DNA of 64,000 nt from Halosolutus amylolyticus (GTDB lineage: Archaea; Halobacteriota; Halobacteria; Halobacteriales; Natrialbaceae), in assembly GCF_023566055.1 (NCBI RefSeq), contig NZ_JALIQP010000001.1, forward strand, positions 890,059 to 954,058. The letters are read 5' to 3'. A program made the translations under genes and the position numbers. The notes under the pieces are model-generated. The model did no database searches, was not told the DNA's origin, and saw only the letters and a program-made list of their open reading frames with translations. Shown here piece after piece: positions 49,839 to 58,684 of this stretch; positions within the stretch are counted from its first letter, which is position 1, and the number at the start of each line of letters is the position of its first letter.

Positions 49839-50789
49839 ATGTCCGAACTCCGACCCGCCGCCGAGACGGCCCTGGGCCAGTGTCTGAATCTCGAGTCCGG
49901 CGAATCCTGTGCGATCGTCACCGACGACGAACGGGAGCCGATCGGCGAGGCGCTGTACGAGGTGGCGGCCGAGATCACCGACGACGCAGTCGTCGTCCGC
50001 TATCCGCCGGGCGAGACCCACGGGGCGGAGCCGCCGGCCCCGGTCGCGGCGGCAATGGCCGACGCCGACGTCGTCCTCGCGCCGACGACGAAGAGCCTGA
50101 GTCACACCCGAGCGCGCACCGAGGCCAACGAGGCGGGTGCGCGCGTCGCCACGCTGCCGGGGATCACCGAGGACGTCTTCACGACGGGTCTGGAGGCCGA
50201 CTACGAGTCGATCGAGGCCCACTGTACGGACGTCCGAGAGCAGGTCGCCGACGCCGACGACGTCCGCGTCACTGCGCCCGCGGGCACGGACATCACCTTC
50301 GACGTCGCCGACCGGGAGTGGCTCGCGGACACCGGCATCGTCCACGAGGCGGGGATGATGTCGAACCTGCCCGCGGGCGAGGTGTTCGTCAGCCCCGAAT
50401 CGGCCGACGGCCGGTTCGTCGTCGACGGGACGATGATGCCCCACGGTCTGCTCGACGAGGGCGAGACGCTCTCGTTCGAGGTTGAAGACGGACTCGTTAC
50501 CGACGTCTCGGACGACGACATCCGCGAGACGATCGAGGCCGCCGCGGACGAGGTGGGCGACGCCGCGTTCAACCTCGCGGAACTCGGGATCGGGACGAAC
50601 GTCGCCGTCACGGCCCTCGTCGGCTCCGTCCTGCTCGACGAGAAGGCCGGCGGGACGGTCCACATCGCGATCGGCGACGACGCGGGGATCGGCGGCGACG
50701 TCGAGGCGCCGATCCACCTCGACGGGATCGTGCGGGAGCCGACGGTCTACGCGGACGGGGACGAAGTGGCGCTTCCGCGTGCGGAGTGA
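49839..50789 (+). CDS. Aminopeptidase, M29-like
   Basis: A 316-residue metallopeptidase resembling the thermophilic aminopeptidase (M29) family: MSNLPAGEVFVSPESADG with its metal-binding Glu, GRFVVDGTMMPHG, FNLAELGIGTN, and LLDEKAGGTVHIAIGDD with Glu, His and Asp. The enzyme removes N-terminal residues from peptides and needs two divalent metals. The N-terminal half (about 1-150) is the substrate-entry domain. No signal peptide; cytoplasmic. A single gene in the same direction as its neighbours. Confidence 0.87.
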   Translation: MSELRPAAETALGQCLNLESGESCAIVTDDEREPIGEALYEVAAEITDDAVVVRYPPGETHGAEPPAPVAAAMADADVVLAPTTKSLSHTRARTEANEAGARVATLPGITEDVFTTGLEADYESIEAHCTDVREQVADADDVRVTAPAGTDITFDVADREWLADTGIVHEAGMMSNLPAGEVFVSPESADGRFVVDGTMMPHGLLDEGETLSFEVEDGLVTDVSDDDIRETIEAAADEVGDAAFNLAELGIGTNVAVTALVGSVLLDEKAGGTVHIAIGDDAGIGGDVEAPIHLDGIVREPTVYADGDEVALPRAE

Positions 50790-50811
50790 TCCCGAAGACG
50801 GGTTCAATCGC

Positions 50812-50819
50812 CTTTTTAG
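50812..50819 (+). promoter_or_regulatory. TATA box of the zinc-finger gene at 50842
   Basis: CTTTTTAG, centred about 26 bases before the ATG at 50842. Confidence 0.5.
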
Positions 50820-50841
50820 TGCGTGGCGTGTACGACGTCCC

Positions 50842-51501
50842 ATGACCGACATTCCGGATCGCGTTCCGACGTCCTGTCCGTCGTGTTCGCCGGACCTCGA
50901 GACCGTTCACGAGGTCCTGACGGCCACGGAAGGCGGCGGCACCGTAACCGTCCGCTGTAGCGAGTGTGGCCACGTCCACAAAATCCAGCCCGAACGAGAG
51001 CGCGAGGTCACACTCGACGTGGTCGTCTCCCAGGAGGGCGAGTCCTTCACCGCGAACGTCACCACGCCCGAAGACGAGACGATCGAAACCGGCGACGAGT
51101 TCATCCTGGAGACCGAGGAGGTGCTCTCGACGGTTCGCGTGACGAGCGTCGAACTCGACGAGCACCGGCGGACCGAGGAGGCCGTCGCCGAGGACGTCGA
51201 GACCGTCTGGACCCGCGAGGTGGACAACGTCGCGGTCAACGTCACGGTCCACCCGAAGGACGGGTCGCGGGACGACAGCCGATCCATTACGGTTCGGGTC
51301 CCCGGCGACTACGAGTTCGAGGTCGGCGAGATCGAGACGTTCGGCGACGACGAGTTCGAGATCGACGCGTTCGTCGTCCGCGACGACGCCTCGGGCTACG
51401 ATCGCGATCGGTACGAGATGGAGGGCGATACCGTCCTCGCGAAGGATGCGAAGCGGGTCTACGCCTACGATCAGACGACCAGCGCCTGGTCGGCCTGGTA
51501 A
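50842..51501 (+). CDS. HVO_0476-family zinc-finger protein
   Basis: A 219-residue protein. A zinc ribbon at the N-terminus (CPSC at 12-15 and CSECGH near 39-44) is followed by two beta-rich domains (VTLDVVVSQEGESFTANVTT, and later ITVRVPGDYEFEVGEIETFG) and ends SAWSAW. This is the pattern of the conserved haloarchaeal HVO_0476 family, likely nucleic-acid or translation related, but its function is unknown. The TATA box 26 bases upstream supports the start. Confidence 0.83.
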   Translation: MTDIPDRVPTSCPSCSPDLETVHEVLTATEGGGTVTVRCSECGHVHKIQPEREREVTLDVVVSQEGESFTANVTTPEDETIETGDEFILETEEVLSTVRVTSVELDEHRRTEEAVAEDVETVWTREVDNVAVNVTVHPKDGSRDDSRSITVRVPGDYEFEVGEIETFGDDEFEIDAFVVRDDASGYDRDRYEMEGDTVLAKDAKRVYAYDQTTSAWSAW

Positions 51502-51579
51502 CCGAGAATCGTTTCGTACTCTCGCCGGCACTCGCGCCCCACAGCCTATTGTACTCGAGCGACTAGCTGTAGCGACGCT

Positions 51580-52233
51580 ATGTTCGGCTTCGGCGACTCC
51601 GATCCCGACCCCGGCGACTACGAGGCCGCCCGGAAGCGGATGGTCCGGTCCGTCGCCTCGCGCGTGGCGGACGATCGCGTTCTTGAGGCCCTCGAGTCGG
51701 CCCCGCGCCACGAGTTCGTCTCCGAGGATCGCCGTGGCGAGGCCTACGCGGACCGCCCGTTACCGATCGGGGACGGGCAGACGATCAGCGCACCGCACAT
51801 GGTCGCGGTCATGGCCGACAAACTGGCGCTCGATCCCGGCGAAAACGTGCTCGAGATCGGGACGGGCTGTGGCTACCACGCCGCGGTGACGGCCGAACTC
51901 GTCGGTCCGGATCACGTCTACAGCGTCGAGTACAGCGAGGACCTCGCCGCGGACGCCCGGGAGACGCTCGCCGAGACGGGGTACGACGACGTCTCCGTCC
52001 GGGTCGGCGACGGAGCGGACGGCTGGCCCGAGCGCGCCCCCTACGACGCCGCGTACCTCACGTGTGCGGCCCCGGAGTTTCCCGCTCCCGTCGTCGAGCA
52101 GGTTCGATCGGGCGGTCGGCTGCTCGCCCCGATCGGGACCGGGTTCCAGTCGCTGGTGCTGGCCGAGAAACTCCCGGACGGCTCGCTCGCTCGGAGCGAA
52201 CACGGGGGCGTGCGGTTCGTTCGGATGCGCTGA
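51580..52233 (+). CDS. pcm: Protein-L-isoaspartate O-methyltransferase
   Basis: A 217-residue repair enzyme that methylates isoaspartyl residues in aged proteins using S-adenosylmethionine. Family motifs: APRHEFVSEDRRGEAYADRP, the active-site stretch GDGQTISAPHMVAVM, SAM-binding VLEIGTGCGYHAAVTAELVG, and AYLTCAAPEFPAPVVEQVRS. Length is normal. A second, diverged copy follows at 52282. Confidence 0.94.
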   Translation: MFGFGDSDPDPGDYEAARKRMVRSVASRVADDRVLEALESAPRHEFVSEDRRGEAYADRPLPIGDGQTISAPHMVAVMADKLALDPGENVLEIGTGCGYHAAVTAELVGPDHVYSVEYSEDLAADARETLAETGYDDVSVRVGDGADGWPERAPYDAAYLTCAAPEFPAPVVEQVRSGGRLLAPIGTGFQSLVLAEKLPDGSLARSEHGGVRFVRMR

Positions 52234-52281
52234 CGATTGCGCAAGCGCGCCATTGATTACGGCCGGCGCGATAGCTGGCGT

Positions 52282-53044
52282 ATGGACCCCGCGGTACTGC
52301 GCGAGGACCTGATCGACGGCCTCGCCGCACCCCCCCAAGAACGTCCTGACGGACGACGGCGTCGCCGTTGCGATGCGGGACGTGCCACGCCACGCTTTCG
52401 TCGACGACGAGCGGACGGCCTACGCCGATCGGGACCACGAGATCCTCGGCACCCGCGTCCTCGCCCCGAGTACGGTCGCCCGCTTGCTCCAGGCGCTCTC
52501 CCTGGACGGTGACGAGGAGGTGCTGATCGTCGGCGCTGGCGTCGGATACACGGCGGCCGTGGCAGCCGAACTCGTCGGCGAAACGAGCGTCCACGCCGTC
52601 GACATCTCCCGCCCGCTCGTGATCGAGGCACGGAATAACCTCGCGGAGGCGGGCTACGACGGCGTCCTCGTCGACTGTCGCGACGGGGCCGCGGGTCTCC
52701 CCGAGTACGCGCCCTTCGATCGAATACTGCTCGAGGCCGCGGCGGTCGAGCCACCGCGGGCCCTGCTCGACCAACTGCGCGAGGGCGGTCGACTCGTCTT
52801 TCCTCGTGGAACGCAGACCCAACGGCTCGAAGCCGTCACTGCGGACGGCGAGACCGAATCGTTCGCCGCCGTTTCCTTCGATCCGTTGCTCGTGGAGGGC
52901 GAACAGTCGGGCGCCGTCGAACGCAACCGGATGGCTCGCGAAGATCGCGAACACGCGACGCGTCGCGCCGAAACCCGCCGCGGCTGGGAACACGAGTGGA
53001 TCGAGTGGGACGACGCGATCGATTCGGCGTCGCGCCCGCGCTGA
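52282..53044 (+). pseudogene. Pcm-like methyltransferase, frameshifted in a C7 tract
   Basis: From ATG 52282 the frame reads MDPAVLREDLIDGLAA, then hits seven C (52330-52336). Removing one C restores PPKNVLTDDGVAVAMRDVPR and the rest of a 253-residue Pcm-like protein to the stop at 53042-53044. The SAM motif LIVGAGVGYTAAVAAELVG is clear. The Pcm active-site segment is weaker (YADRDHEILGTRVLAPSTVA), so it may have another substrate. A shorter product could start at ATG 52373 in the restored frame. It may be a phase-variable gene, a real pseudogene or a sequencing error. The C-terminus is basic and Trp-rich (RRGWEHEWIEWDDAI). Confidence 0.8.
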
Positions 53045-53163
53045 CGACGCGGTACTGTCGTACCCTTGTTCCGGTCTCTCGTCGACGGCGCGACCGATCG
53101 CGACGGCTGTCGTTCCGAACCAGTGAGACCGACGAACAGCCGCGTCGCTGGCGAACTTGTGTC

Positions 53164-53194
53164 GGGGGGAAAGTGGGGGTGGGGGATTGGGGGG
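53164..53194 (+). other. G-quadruplex-forming tract
   Basis: Four runs of 5-6 G (starting 53164, 53175, 53181 and 53189) with loops of 5, 1 and 3 bases: a textbook intramolecular quadruplex motif. It lies in the 248-base gap between two convergent genes, after the stop of the Pcm-like gene. A terminator role is possible. Confidence 0.7.
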
Positions 53195-53292
53195 TGGCGA
53201 CAGTCTATCTCAGATCGCCAGTTACTGGTATGCGGTGATGGGGGTTAAATATAATCTCTAACTGTTTGGGTGGCCAGTGCGTGTCGTACTAA

Positions 53293-55407
53293 TTAATTAG
53301 AACCGCCGTCGAACGCCAGCGTCACCAGCTTTCGTTCGGCGGCCCGCAGGTGATAGTGGTACGTCGGCGGGGACACGTCGAGGGCGTCCGCGAGATCCTC
53401 CCCGGTACTCTCGCGGGGCCACTCGAAAAAGCCGCTGTAGTGGGCCGCCTGTAGCGCCTCGAACTGTTTGTCGGTAAGCCGCTCCTCGAGATAGGTGTCG
53501 AGCTGGCGGGCCGAGCGCGTCCCGGTCGTCTCGCGCCTGGCGTCGAGTTCGGTATCCGGATAGCTGTTCTGGAATCCCTCGATCAGCGATCGGGTCTCGA
53601 CGTGCTGGGGAACCTCGAGGACGAGCGTCGTCGTGCCGTCCTCGGCCGTGGCTTCGCGCAACTGCACGTCGTACGTCCGCAACACGTCGAGAAACGGCGT
53701 CGACGAGAGCGTCAGTTCGAACAGCGTCTCGTCCTCGCCCTCGGAGACGGCCGAGAGCGTCTCGACCGACGCCCACTCCGCCATGACCGGCCCGAGTTCC
53801 GCCGTCGACGGAACGCTCACGAAGACGACGACCTCGTCGTCGGCCCGATCGATCACGCCCTCGAGCGTGATGGGGCCGCTGATCCGCTCGGAGAGGCGGT
53901 TGACGAGCAAGCGCTCGTCGTAACTCGTCAGTTCGAGTTCGACGCGGCTGTCGGTGAGCATCGCCCGCGTCTGCTCGACCGATCGGATCGCGTGGCCGAT
54001 CGTCTCTCCGAGTTCGCCGAGCACCTCGCGCTCGCTGTCGGTGATCGCGTCGACGCCCGGCACGTGGACGAGCAGGGCCCCGTACCGCCGTTCGTCGTCG
54101 ACGAGCGGCACCGAAAGCACCGTCTGGTAGCCGTACGTGAGCGCGTCCTTCCGCCGGGGGCTCCAGTCGTCGGCCTCGAGGACGTTGCGGACCACCTGGA
54201 CCTGCTCCGTGGCGAGCGTCTCCTTGACCAGTCCGACCTCGGGAGCGCACTCCCCGTCGTCGCGGATCCGATCGACGTAGGCCGCGTCGACCCCCGCCCA
54301 GGCCGTCGGCGTCGGCGGGTCGTCGTCGTTCGTCGCGATCCAGGCGAACAGGTACCGATCGGTATCGGCGAGTCGATCACACACCCGCCGCTCGATCTCG
54401 TCGCGCGTCGAGGCCTGGGCGACGCCGTGGTTGATCTCGCGGACGATCTCGTTCGTGTGGTTGAGCCGAGTCAGCTCCTCGTTCTGGGCGGTCAGGGTCC
54501 GATCGTGCTCGCGGAGCAACTGCTCGCGCTCGGCCCGATCGAGCGCGGCCTCCGTGTTGGCCGCCAGGATGTGCAACAGTTCGGTCATCGTCTCGTCGAA
54601 GCCGTCGACGTCCTCGGTGCCCGCGACCAGCACGCCGTGAGTCCCGAGGGGGGCGATCAACTCGCTCCGGCTCAGCGTCTGGGCGCGCTCGACGCCCGTT
54701 CGCTGGACGTCCTCGTAGTACGCGCTCTCTCCTTCCGAGAACACCTCCCAGACGAGTCCCTCGCCGCGCTCGAACGTCATTTCGGGATCGACGAGTTCGC
54801 GCGACTCCCGCATCGACGCGGCGTGGGCGAGCACCCCGTCGGTCGGCTCGAACGCGTAGGCCGCAGCGACCGCCACGTCGAGGATGTCGCCCGCGGTGTC
54901 GACGGCCGACTGGTAGATCTCGTCTTTCGTCTCCGCCCGCATCAGGTCCCGCGTCGTCTCGTGGAGCGTCGTCAGCGTCCGTTCGTACCGGCGCTCGCTC
55001 TCGCGCAGTTCCGTCTCCGCGCGGTACTGCGAGACCGCGTTCGTGATCTGGTTCGCCAGCAACGCGTACTGCTCCTCGCCCGACTCCTTCTGGAAGTACT
55101 GCGTGACGCCCGCGGCGATCGCCTCGCTGGCGAGTTCCTCCGATCCCCGGCCCGTGTACAGGATGAAGGGCAGGTCCGGATCGTCCTCCCGGATCCGCTC
55201 TAACAACTCGAGACCCGACAGGGACGGCATCTCGTAGTCACTGACGATACAGTCGACGTCGCGCCGGTCGAGCACCGCGAGCGCGTCGTCGGCACTCGTT
55301 GCGGCGACGGCCTCGATCGCGTCGTGTTCGCGTTCGAGCATCGATCCAGCGAGATCGGCGTATCCCGGTTCGTTGTCGACGACGAGAACGGTGATCGGCT
55401 GTGACAT
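53293..55407 (-). CDS. Bacterio-opsin-activator-type regulator with receiver and GAF domains
   Basis: A 704-residue multi-domain regulator. A response-regulator receiver comes first (VLVVDNEPGYADL with phosphoacceptor Asp57 in CIVSDYEMP), then two GAF-type sensor domains (about 150-310 and 330-490), a BAT-specific GAF/HTH-associated region (about 500-640), and a C-terminal HTH-10 domain (LTDKQFEALQAAHYSGFFEW, then LADALDVSPPTYHYHLRAAE). It would bind DNA in response to phosphorylation and perhaps redox or light cues; the partner kinase is not in the window. ATG 55407 (MSQPITVLVVD) matches the start of the receiver fold. Targets unknown. Confidence 0.9.
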   Translation of the reverse strand: MSQPITVLVVDNEPGYADLAGSMLEREHDAIEAVAATSADDALAVLDRRDVDCIVSDYEMPSLSGLELLERIREDDPDLPFILYTGRGSEELASEAIAAGVTQYFQKESGEEQYALLANQITNAVSQYRAETELRESERRYERTLTTLHETTRDLMRAETKDEIYQSAVDTAGDILDVAVAAAYAFEPTDGVLAHAASMRESRELVDPEMTFERGEGLVWEVFSEGESAYYEDVQRTGVERAQTLSRSELIAPLGTHGVLVAGTEDVDGFDETMTELLHILAANTEAALDRAEREQLLREHDRTLTAQNEELTRLNHTNEIVREINHGVAQASTRDEIERRVCDRLADTDRYLFAWIATNDDDPPTPTAWAGVDAAYVDRIRDDGECAPEVGLVKETLATEQVQVVRNVLEADDWSPRRKDALTYGYQTVLSVPLVDDERRYGALLVHVPGVDAITDSEREVLGELGETIGHAIRSVEQTRAMLTDSRVELELTSYDERLLVNRLSERISGPITLEGVIDRADDEVVVFVSVPSTAELGPVMAEWASVETLSAVSEGEDETLFELTLSSTPFLDVLRTYDVQLREATAEDGTTTLVLEVPQHVETRSLIEGFQNSYPDTELDARRETTGTRSARQLDTYLEERLTDKQFEALQAAHYSGFFEWPRESTGEDLADALDVSPPTYHYHLRAAERKLVTLAFDGGSN

Positions 55408-55482
55408 GGGTTTCGTGTCGATGGTCACCGATCGGAACCGCCGATCGGTGAGGCGTCGATATCGGTACCAGTCCGATCGGGA

Positions 55483-55498
55483 TACTAATATGTTAGTA
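55483..55498. promoter_or_regulatory. Inverted repeat upstream of the BAT-type regulator
   Basis: TACTAATATGTTAGTA has 6-bp arms around TATG and is the only AT-rich spot in this interval, about 76 bases before the start at 55407. Possible operator or promoter. Confidence 0.4.
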
Positions 55499-55590
55499 CT
55501 CGATCGTGCTGAATCGAGAGTGGCGTCGAACGAGAGAGGGATCGACAACTGGCAGTTCGATCGGCCACCGTTCCGCGGTTGCGGTTCTCG

Positions 55591-56010
55591 TTATCGCTCC
55601 GGGATTTTGCCGTCGAATTCGTAGTCGGGTGCCCAGTTGATCGATGGATGGTCGATACTGGCTTCGAACCGGAGTTCCATCTTCTGCTCTGTCGCGTCCT
55701 CGATCGGGATCCAGTACAACTGCTCTCGATCCGGACATCGGACGATGAACGCGTCGATCACGTCGTCGTACGTCTGTTCGTGATACCTACCGTCTCTCGT
55801 CGTTTGCGAGTGCGTATTGAAGCGAATCGTCTCGGCTTTGTTCTGCCACGCCGTTTTACACTGGATACGATAGAGGCGATCGCTATCGTCGACGACGAGA
55901 TCGTATTTGTCGTTGTCACCGAACGGTACCGAGACGGTGTATCCGTCCGCAATGAGTGTCGCCACGATCTTCGCTTCCGTTTCGTCACCGAGGGTCTTCG
56001 GATTAGCCAT
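55591..56010 (-). CDS. PD-(D/E)XK nuclease (group I intron-associated type)
   Basis: A 139-residue protein. The catalytic core is KYDLVVDDSDRLYRIQCKTA: Asp in YDLVVD and a Q-x-K in place of E-x-K (QCK), as in the PDDEXK_5 family of small archaeal endonucleases. A conserved-looking second half has HEQTYDDVIDAFIVRCPD and YWIPIEDATEQKMELRFE. No intron or partner gene is near. ATG 56010 (MANPKTLGDETEAKIVATL) is the natural start; the longer frame upstream is not protein-like. It lies beside two tRNA-Asp genes. Role unknown: DNA repair or remnant of a mobile element. Confidence 0.8.
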   Translation of the reverse strand: MANPKTLGDETEAKIVATLIADGYTVSVPFGDNDKYDLVVDDSDRLYRIQCKTAWQNKAETIRFNTHSQTTRDGRYHEQTYDDVIDAFIVRCPDREQLYWIPIEDATEQKMELRFEASIDHPSINWAPDYEFDGKIPER

Positions 56011-56227
56011 ACAACTCCCGACGATCTGGGACCGTGCTGTGTCAAAAACCCGTGGACGCGGCGGCACACTCGTACCGTCGATGGACGACTGCTGACGTGC
56101 TGTCGCTTGCGAGCCGAGTGGGCGGACAAACGTCAGGACGAAAACCCATCCGTGTTGGTTTTCGAGACACAGCGACTCGCTTCGCTCGTCGGACACTCCT
56201 CGCTCACGAATCGGCGTCGGCAGAAAG

Positions 56228-56300
56228 CGCCCGGAGCGGGATTTGAACCCGCGTCACAACCGTGACAGGGTTGTATGATGGGCCACTACACCATCCGGGC
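56228..56300 (-). tRNA. tRNA-Asp (GUC), copy 1
   Basis: Minus strand: acceptor stem GCCCGGA / TCCGGGC with discriminator G, anticodon stem CAACC/GGTTG around CTGTCAC (anticodon GUC), T-arm GCGGGTTCAAATCCCGC. A TATA element CTTAATACC lies about 30 bases upstream (56326-56334). Identical to copy 2. Confidence 0.96.
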
Positions 56301-56489
56301 TTGCAACTCCTGCTTTCCCGGTGACGGTATTAAGGGTTTTGTTCCAGTGACGCGCTCGTGTTCTTCCAGTCATTTCTCGTCATCGGTACTATTCGATCGC
56401 AGTCATAACCCCGACGTGAGGAATCCGACACGTTTCGGAATACCCGCTGCCAGTATACCGATCGCTCGTGAGTATCGGAATCTGAAAAG

Positions 56490-56562
56490 CGCCCGGAGCG
56501 GGATTTGAACCCGCGTCACAACCGTGACAGGGTTGTATGATGGGCCACTACACCATCCGGGC
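56490..56562 (-). tRNA. tRNA-Asp (GUC), copy 2
   Basis: Identical to the tRNA at 56228-56300, including about 34 upstream bases with the TATA CTTAATACC (56588-56596) and a few bases past the 3' end. A 262-base tandem duplication; the ~190 bases between the copies are not repeated elsewhere. Confidence 0.96.
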
Positions 56563-56875
56563 TTGCAACTCCTGCTTTCCCGGTGACGGTATTAAGACTT
56601 TCCAATCGATCCCTCCGTGGTACGGTGAATCGGGCCACGATCGATTCCCTGACGCACCCGAAAACCGTGTCATCAGTCCGCACGACCCACAAGGAATTTA
56701 ACCGATAGCCGGCTACCGTAGAACGTGACAGTCGATTCCGGTCAGGTTTGCCCGGCCGGATAGCCACGCTTCCCGGTCGAGTTAGTAACCCTTAACTGCC
56801 TGCCACCGATACCTGCCTGTAGTATCTCGTGACAGCCGCTTCTCTCCCGATAGCCGACACGCACACCGACACAAC
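56563..56875. other. 313-base region between tRNA-Asp and the RNA polymerase operon
   Basis: Holds the tRNA promoter (56588-56596) and the region where the rpoH promoter must lie; candidate elements are GGAATTTAACC (about 56692) and AACCCTTAACTG (about 56787). If the latter is used, the leader is about 55 bases. No gene is seen. Confidence 0.5.
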
Positions 56876-57103
56876 ATGGTAGACGTAAGCCAACACGAAC
56901 TCGTCCCGGAGCACACCGTTCTCGAGGAGGACGCGCTCGAGGAGGTGCTCTCCGAGTACGACATCGACCGTACAGACCTGCCCAAAATCAAGCGCAACGA
57001 TCCCGCCCTCCCGGACGAGGCGGAGATCGGCGACGTCATCAAGATCGTCCGGAACTCACGGACAACCGATCAGGCAGTCGTATACCGACTCGTGGTGGAA
57101 TAA
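56876..57103 (+). CDS. rpoH: RNA polymerase subunit H (RPB5 C-terminal homologue)
   Basis: A 75-residue subunit of archaeal RNA polymerase, equal to the C-terminal assembly domain of eukaryotic RPB5. It reads [43 protein letters not shown] and ends YRLVVE, matching the family fully. It is the first gene of the polymerase operon; its stop is followed directly by the rpoB'' start at 57104. Confidence 0.97.
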   Translation: MVDVSQHELVPEHTVLEEDALEEVLSEYDIDRTDLPKIKRNDPALPDEAEIGDVIKIVRNSRTTDQAVVYRLVVE

Positions 57104-58678
57104 ATGGCAATGGAACTCGATCGAGCGAAACGACGGGACATCTCGCGGGAGTACTTCTCGAAGGAACGACTCGCCGAACACCACTATCGATCGTTCAACG
57201 CCTTCCTCAACCGCGGCATGCAGGAGGTCGTCGACGAGAAGGCGACGATCGACACGGACATCGGCGACAAGGAAGGCGAGGAACCGGTGCACGTCGAACT
57301 GGGCGACGTCCGCGTGGTGACGCCGCGCGTTCGGGAGGCCGACGGCTCCGAAGAGTTGCTCTACCCGCAGGAGGCGCGCCTTCGAAACATCACCTACTCC
57401 GCGCCGGTCTTCATGGAGATGTCGATCGTCAAGGGCGAGGAGGGCGACCAGCGGGTCGTCGACTCGACCGAGACGAAGATCGGGCGGATGCCGATCATGG
57501 TCGGCTCCGAAAAGTGTAACATCGCCGGCTTCTCCGACGAGGAACTGATCGAGATCGGCGAGGACCCCGCCGACCCCGGCGGCTACTTCATCGTCAACGG
57601 TTCCGAGCGGGTGCTGATGACGAGCGAGGACCTCGCGCCGAACAAGATCCTCGCGGAGTACGACACCAAGTACGGCGACGAGATCCAGGTCGCGAAGACC
57701 TTCTCCCAGCGTCGCGGGTATCGGGCGCTCGTGCTCTGCGAGCGGACTCGAAACGGACTGCTCGAGGTCTCGTTCCCGTCGGTCTCGGGATCGATCAACT
57801 TCGTGACGCTCGTGCGCGCGCTCGGCCTCGAATCGGACGAGGAGATCGTCCACAAGGTCTCGAACGACCCCGAGGTCGTCAAGTACATGCTGGAGAACTT
57901 AGAGGAGGCCGAGGTCCAGACCGAGGAGGAGGCGATCGAGGCCCTCGGGAAACGGGTCGCCTCGGGCCAGGGGAAGAACTACCAGCTCAAGCGCGCGAAC
58001 TACGTGATCGACCGCTACCTCCTGCCGCACCTCCACGAGGAGGGCGTCGACGAGGAGGACGTCCGGATCAACAAGGCCCACTACCTCTGTCGGATGGCCG
58101 AAGCGTGTTTCGAACTCGCGCTCGGGCGACGCGAGGCCGACGACAAGGACCACTACGCGAACAAGCGCCTGAAGGTCTCCGGCGACCTGATGAAAGACCT
58201 GTTCCGGACCGCGCTCAACAAACTGGCCCGGGACGTCAAGTACCAGCTCGAGCGCGCCAACATGCGCAACCGACAGCTCTCGGTGAACACGGTCGTCCGA
58301 TCGGACGTCCTGACCGAGCGACTCGAGCACCCGATCGCGACCGGAAACTGGGTCGGTGGCCGATCGGGCGTCTCGCAGCTGGTCGACCGTACCGACTTCA
58401 TGGGCGTGCTCTCGCACCTGCGCCGGCTTCGATCGCCGCTCTCGCGGTCCCAGCCTCACTTCGAGGCGCGGGACCTGCACGCGACCCAGTGGGGTCGCAT
58501 CTGTCCCTCCGAGACGCCGGAGGGGCCCAACTGTGGGCTGGTGAAGAACTTCGCGCAGGCGATGGAACTCTCCCAGAACGTCGAGGACGAACAGGAACTC
58601 AAGCGGGAACTGGCATCGATGGGGGTCCAGGGCATTCCGGGCCTCGAAGGCATCGAACGATCGACGGCGGACGACTGA
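57104..58678 (+). CDS. rpoB2: RNA polymerase subunit B'' (N-terminal part of split B)
   Basis: A 524-residue subunit covering the N-terminal half of bacterial beta or eukaryotic RPB2: protrusion, lobe and fork regions. Markers are KIGRMPIMVGSEKCNI, GGYFIVNGSERVLMTSED, RDVKYQLERANMRNR and, near the end, QWGRICPSETPEGPNCGLVK. The split between B'' and B' is usual for methanogens and halophiles. It overlaps nothing but abuts rpoH exactly. Confidence 0.97.
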   Translation: MAMELDRAKRRDISREYFSKERLAEHHYRSFNAFLNRGMQEVVDEKATIDTDIGDKEGEEPVHVELGDVRVVTPRVREADGSEELLYPQEARLRNITYSAPVFMEMSIVKGEEGDQRVVDSTETKIGRMPIMVGSEKCNIAGFSDEELIEIGEDPADPGGYFIVNGSERVLMTSEDLAPNKILAEYDTKYGDEIQVAKTFSQRRGYRALVLCERTRNGLLEVSFPSVSGSINFVTLVRALGLESDEEIVHKVSNDPEVVKYMLENLEEAEVQTEEEAIEALGKRVASGQGKNYQLKRANYVIDRYLLPHLHEEGVDEEDVRINKAHYLCRMAEACFELALGRREADDKDHYANKRLKVSGDLMKDLFRTALNKLARDVKYQLERANMRNRQLSVNTVVRSDVLTERLEHPIATGNWVGGRSGVSQLVDRTDFMGVLSHLRRLRSPLSRSQPHFEARDLHATQWGRICPSETPEGPNCGLVKNFAQAMELSQNVEDEQELKRELASMGVQGIPGLEGIERSTADD

Positions 58679-58684
58679 TACACC

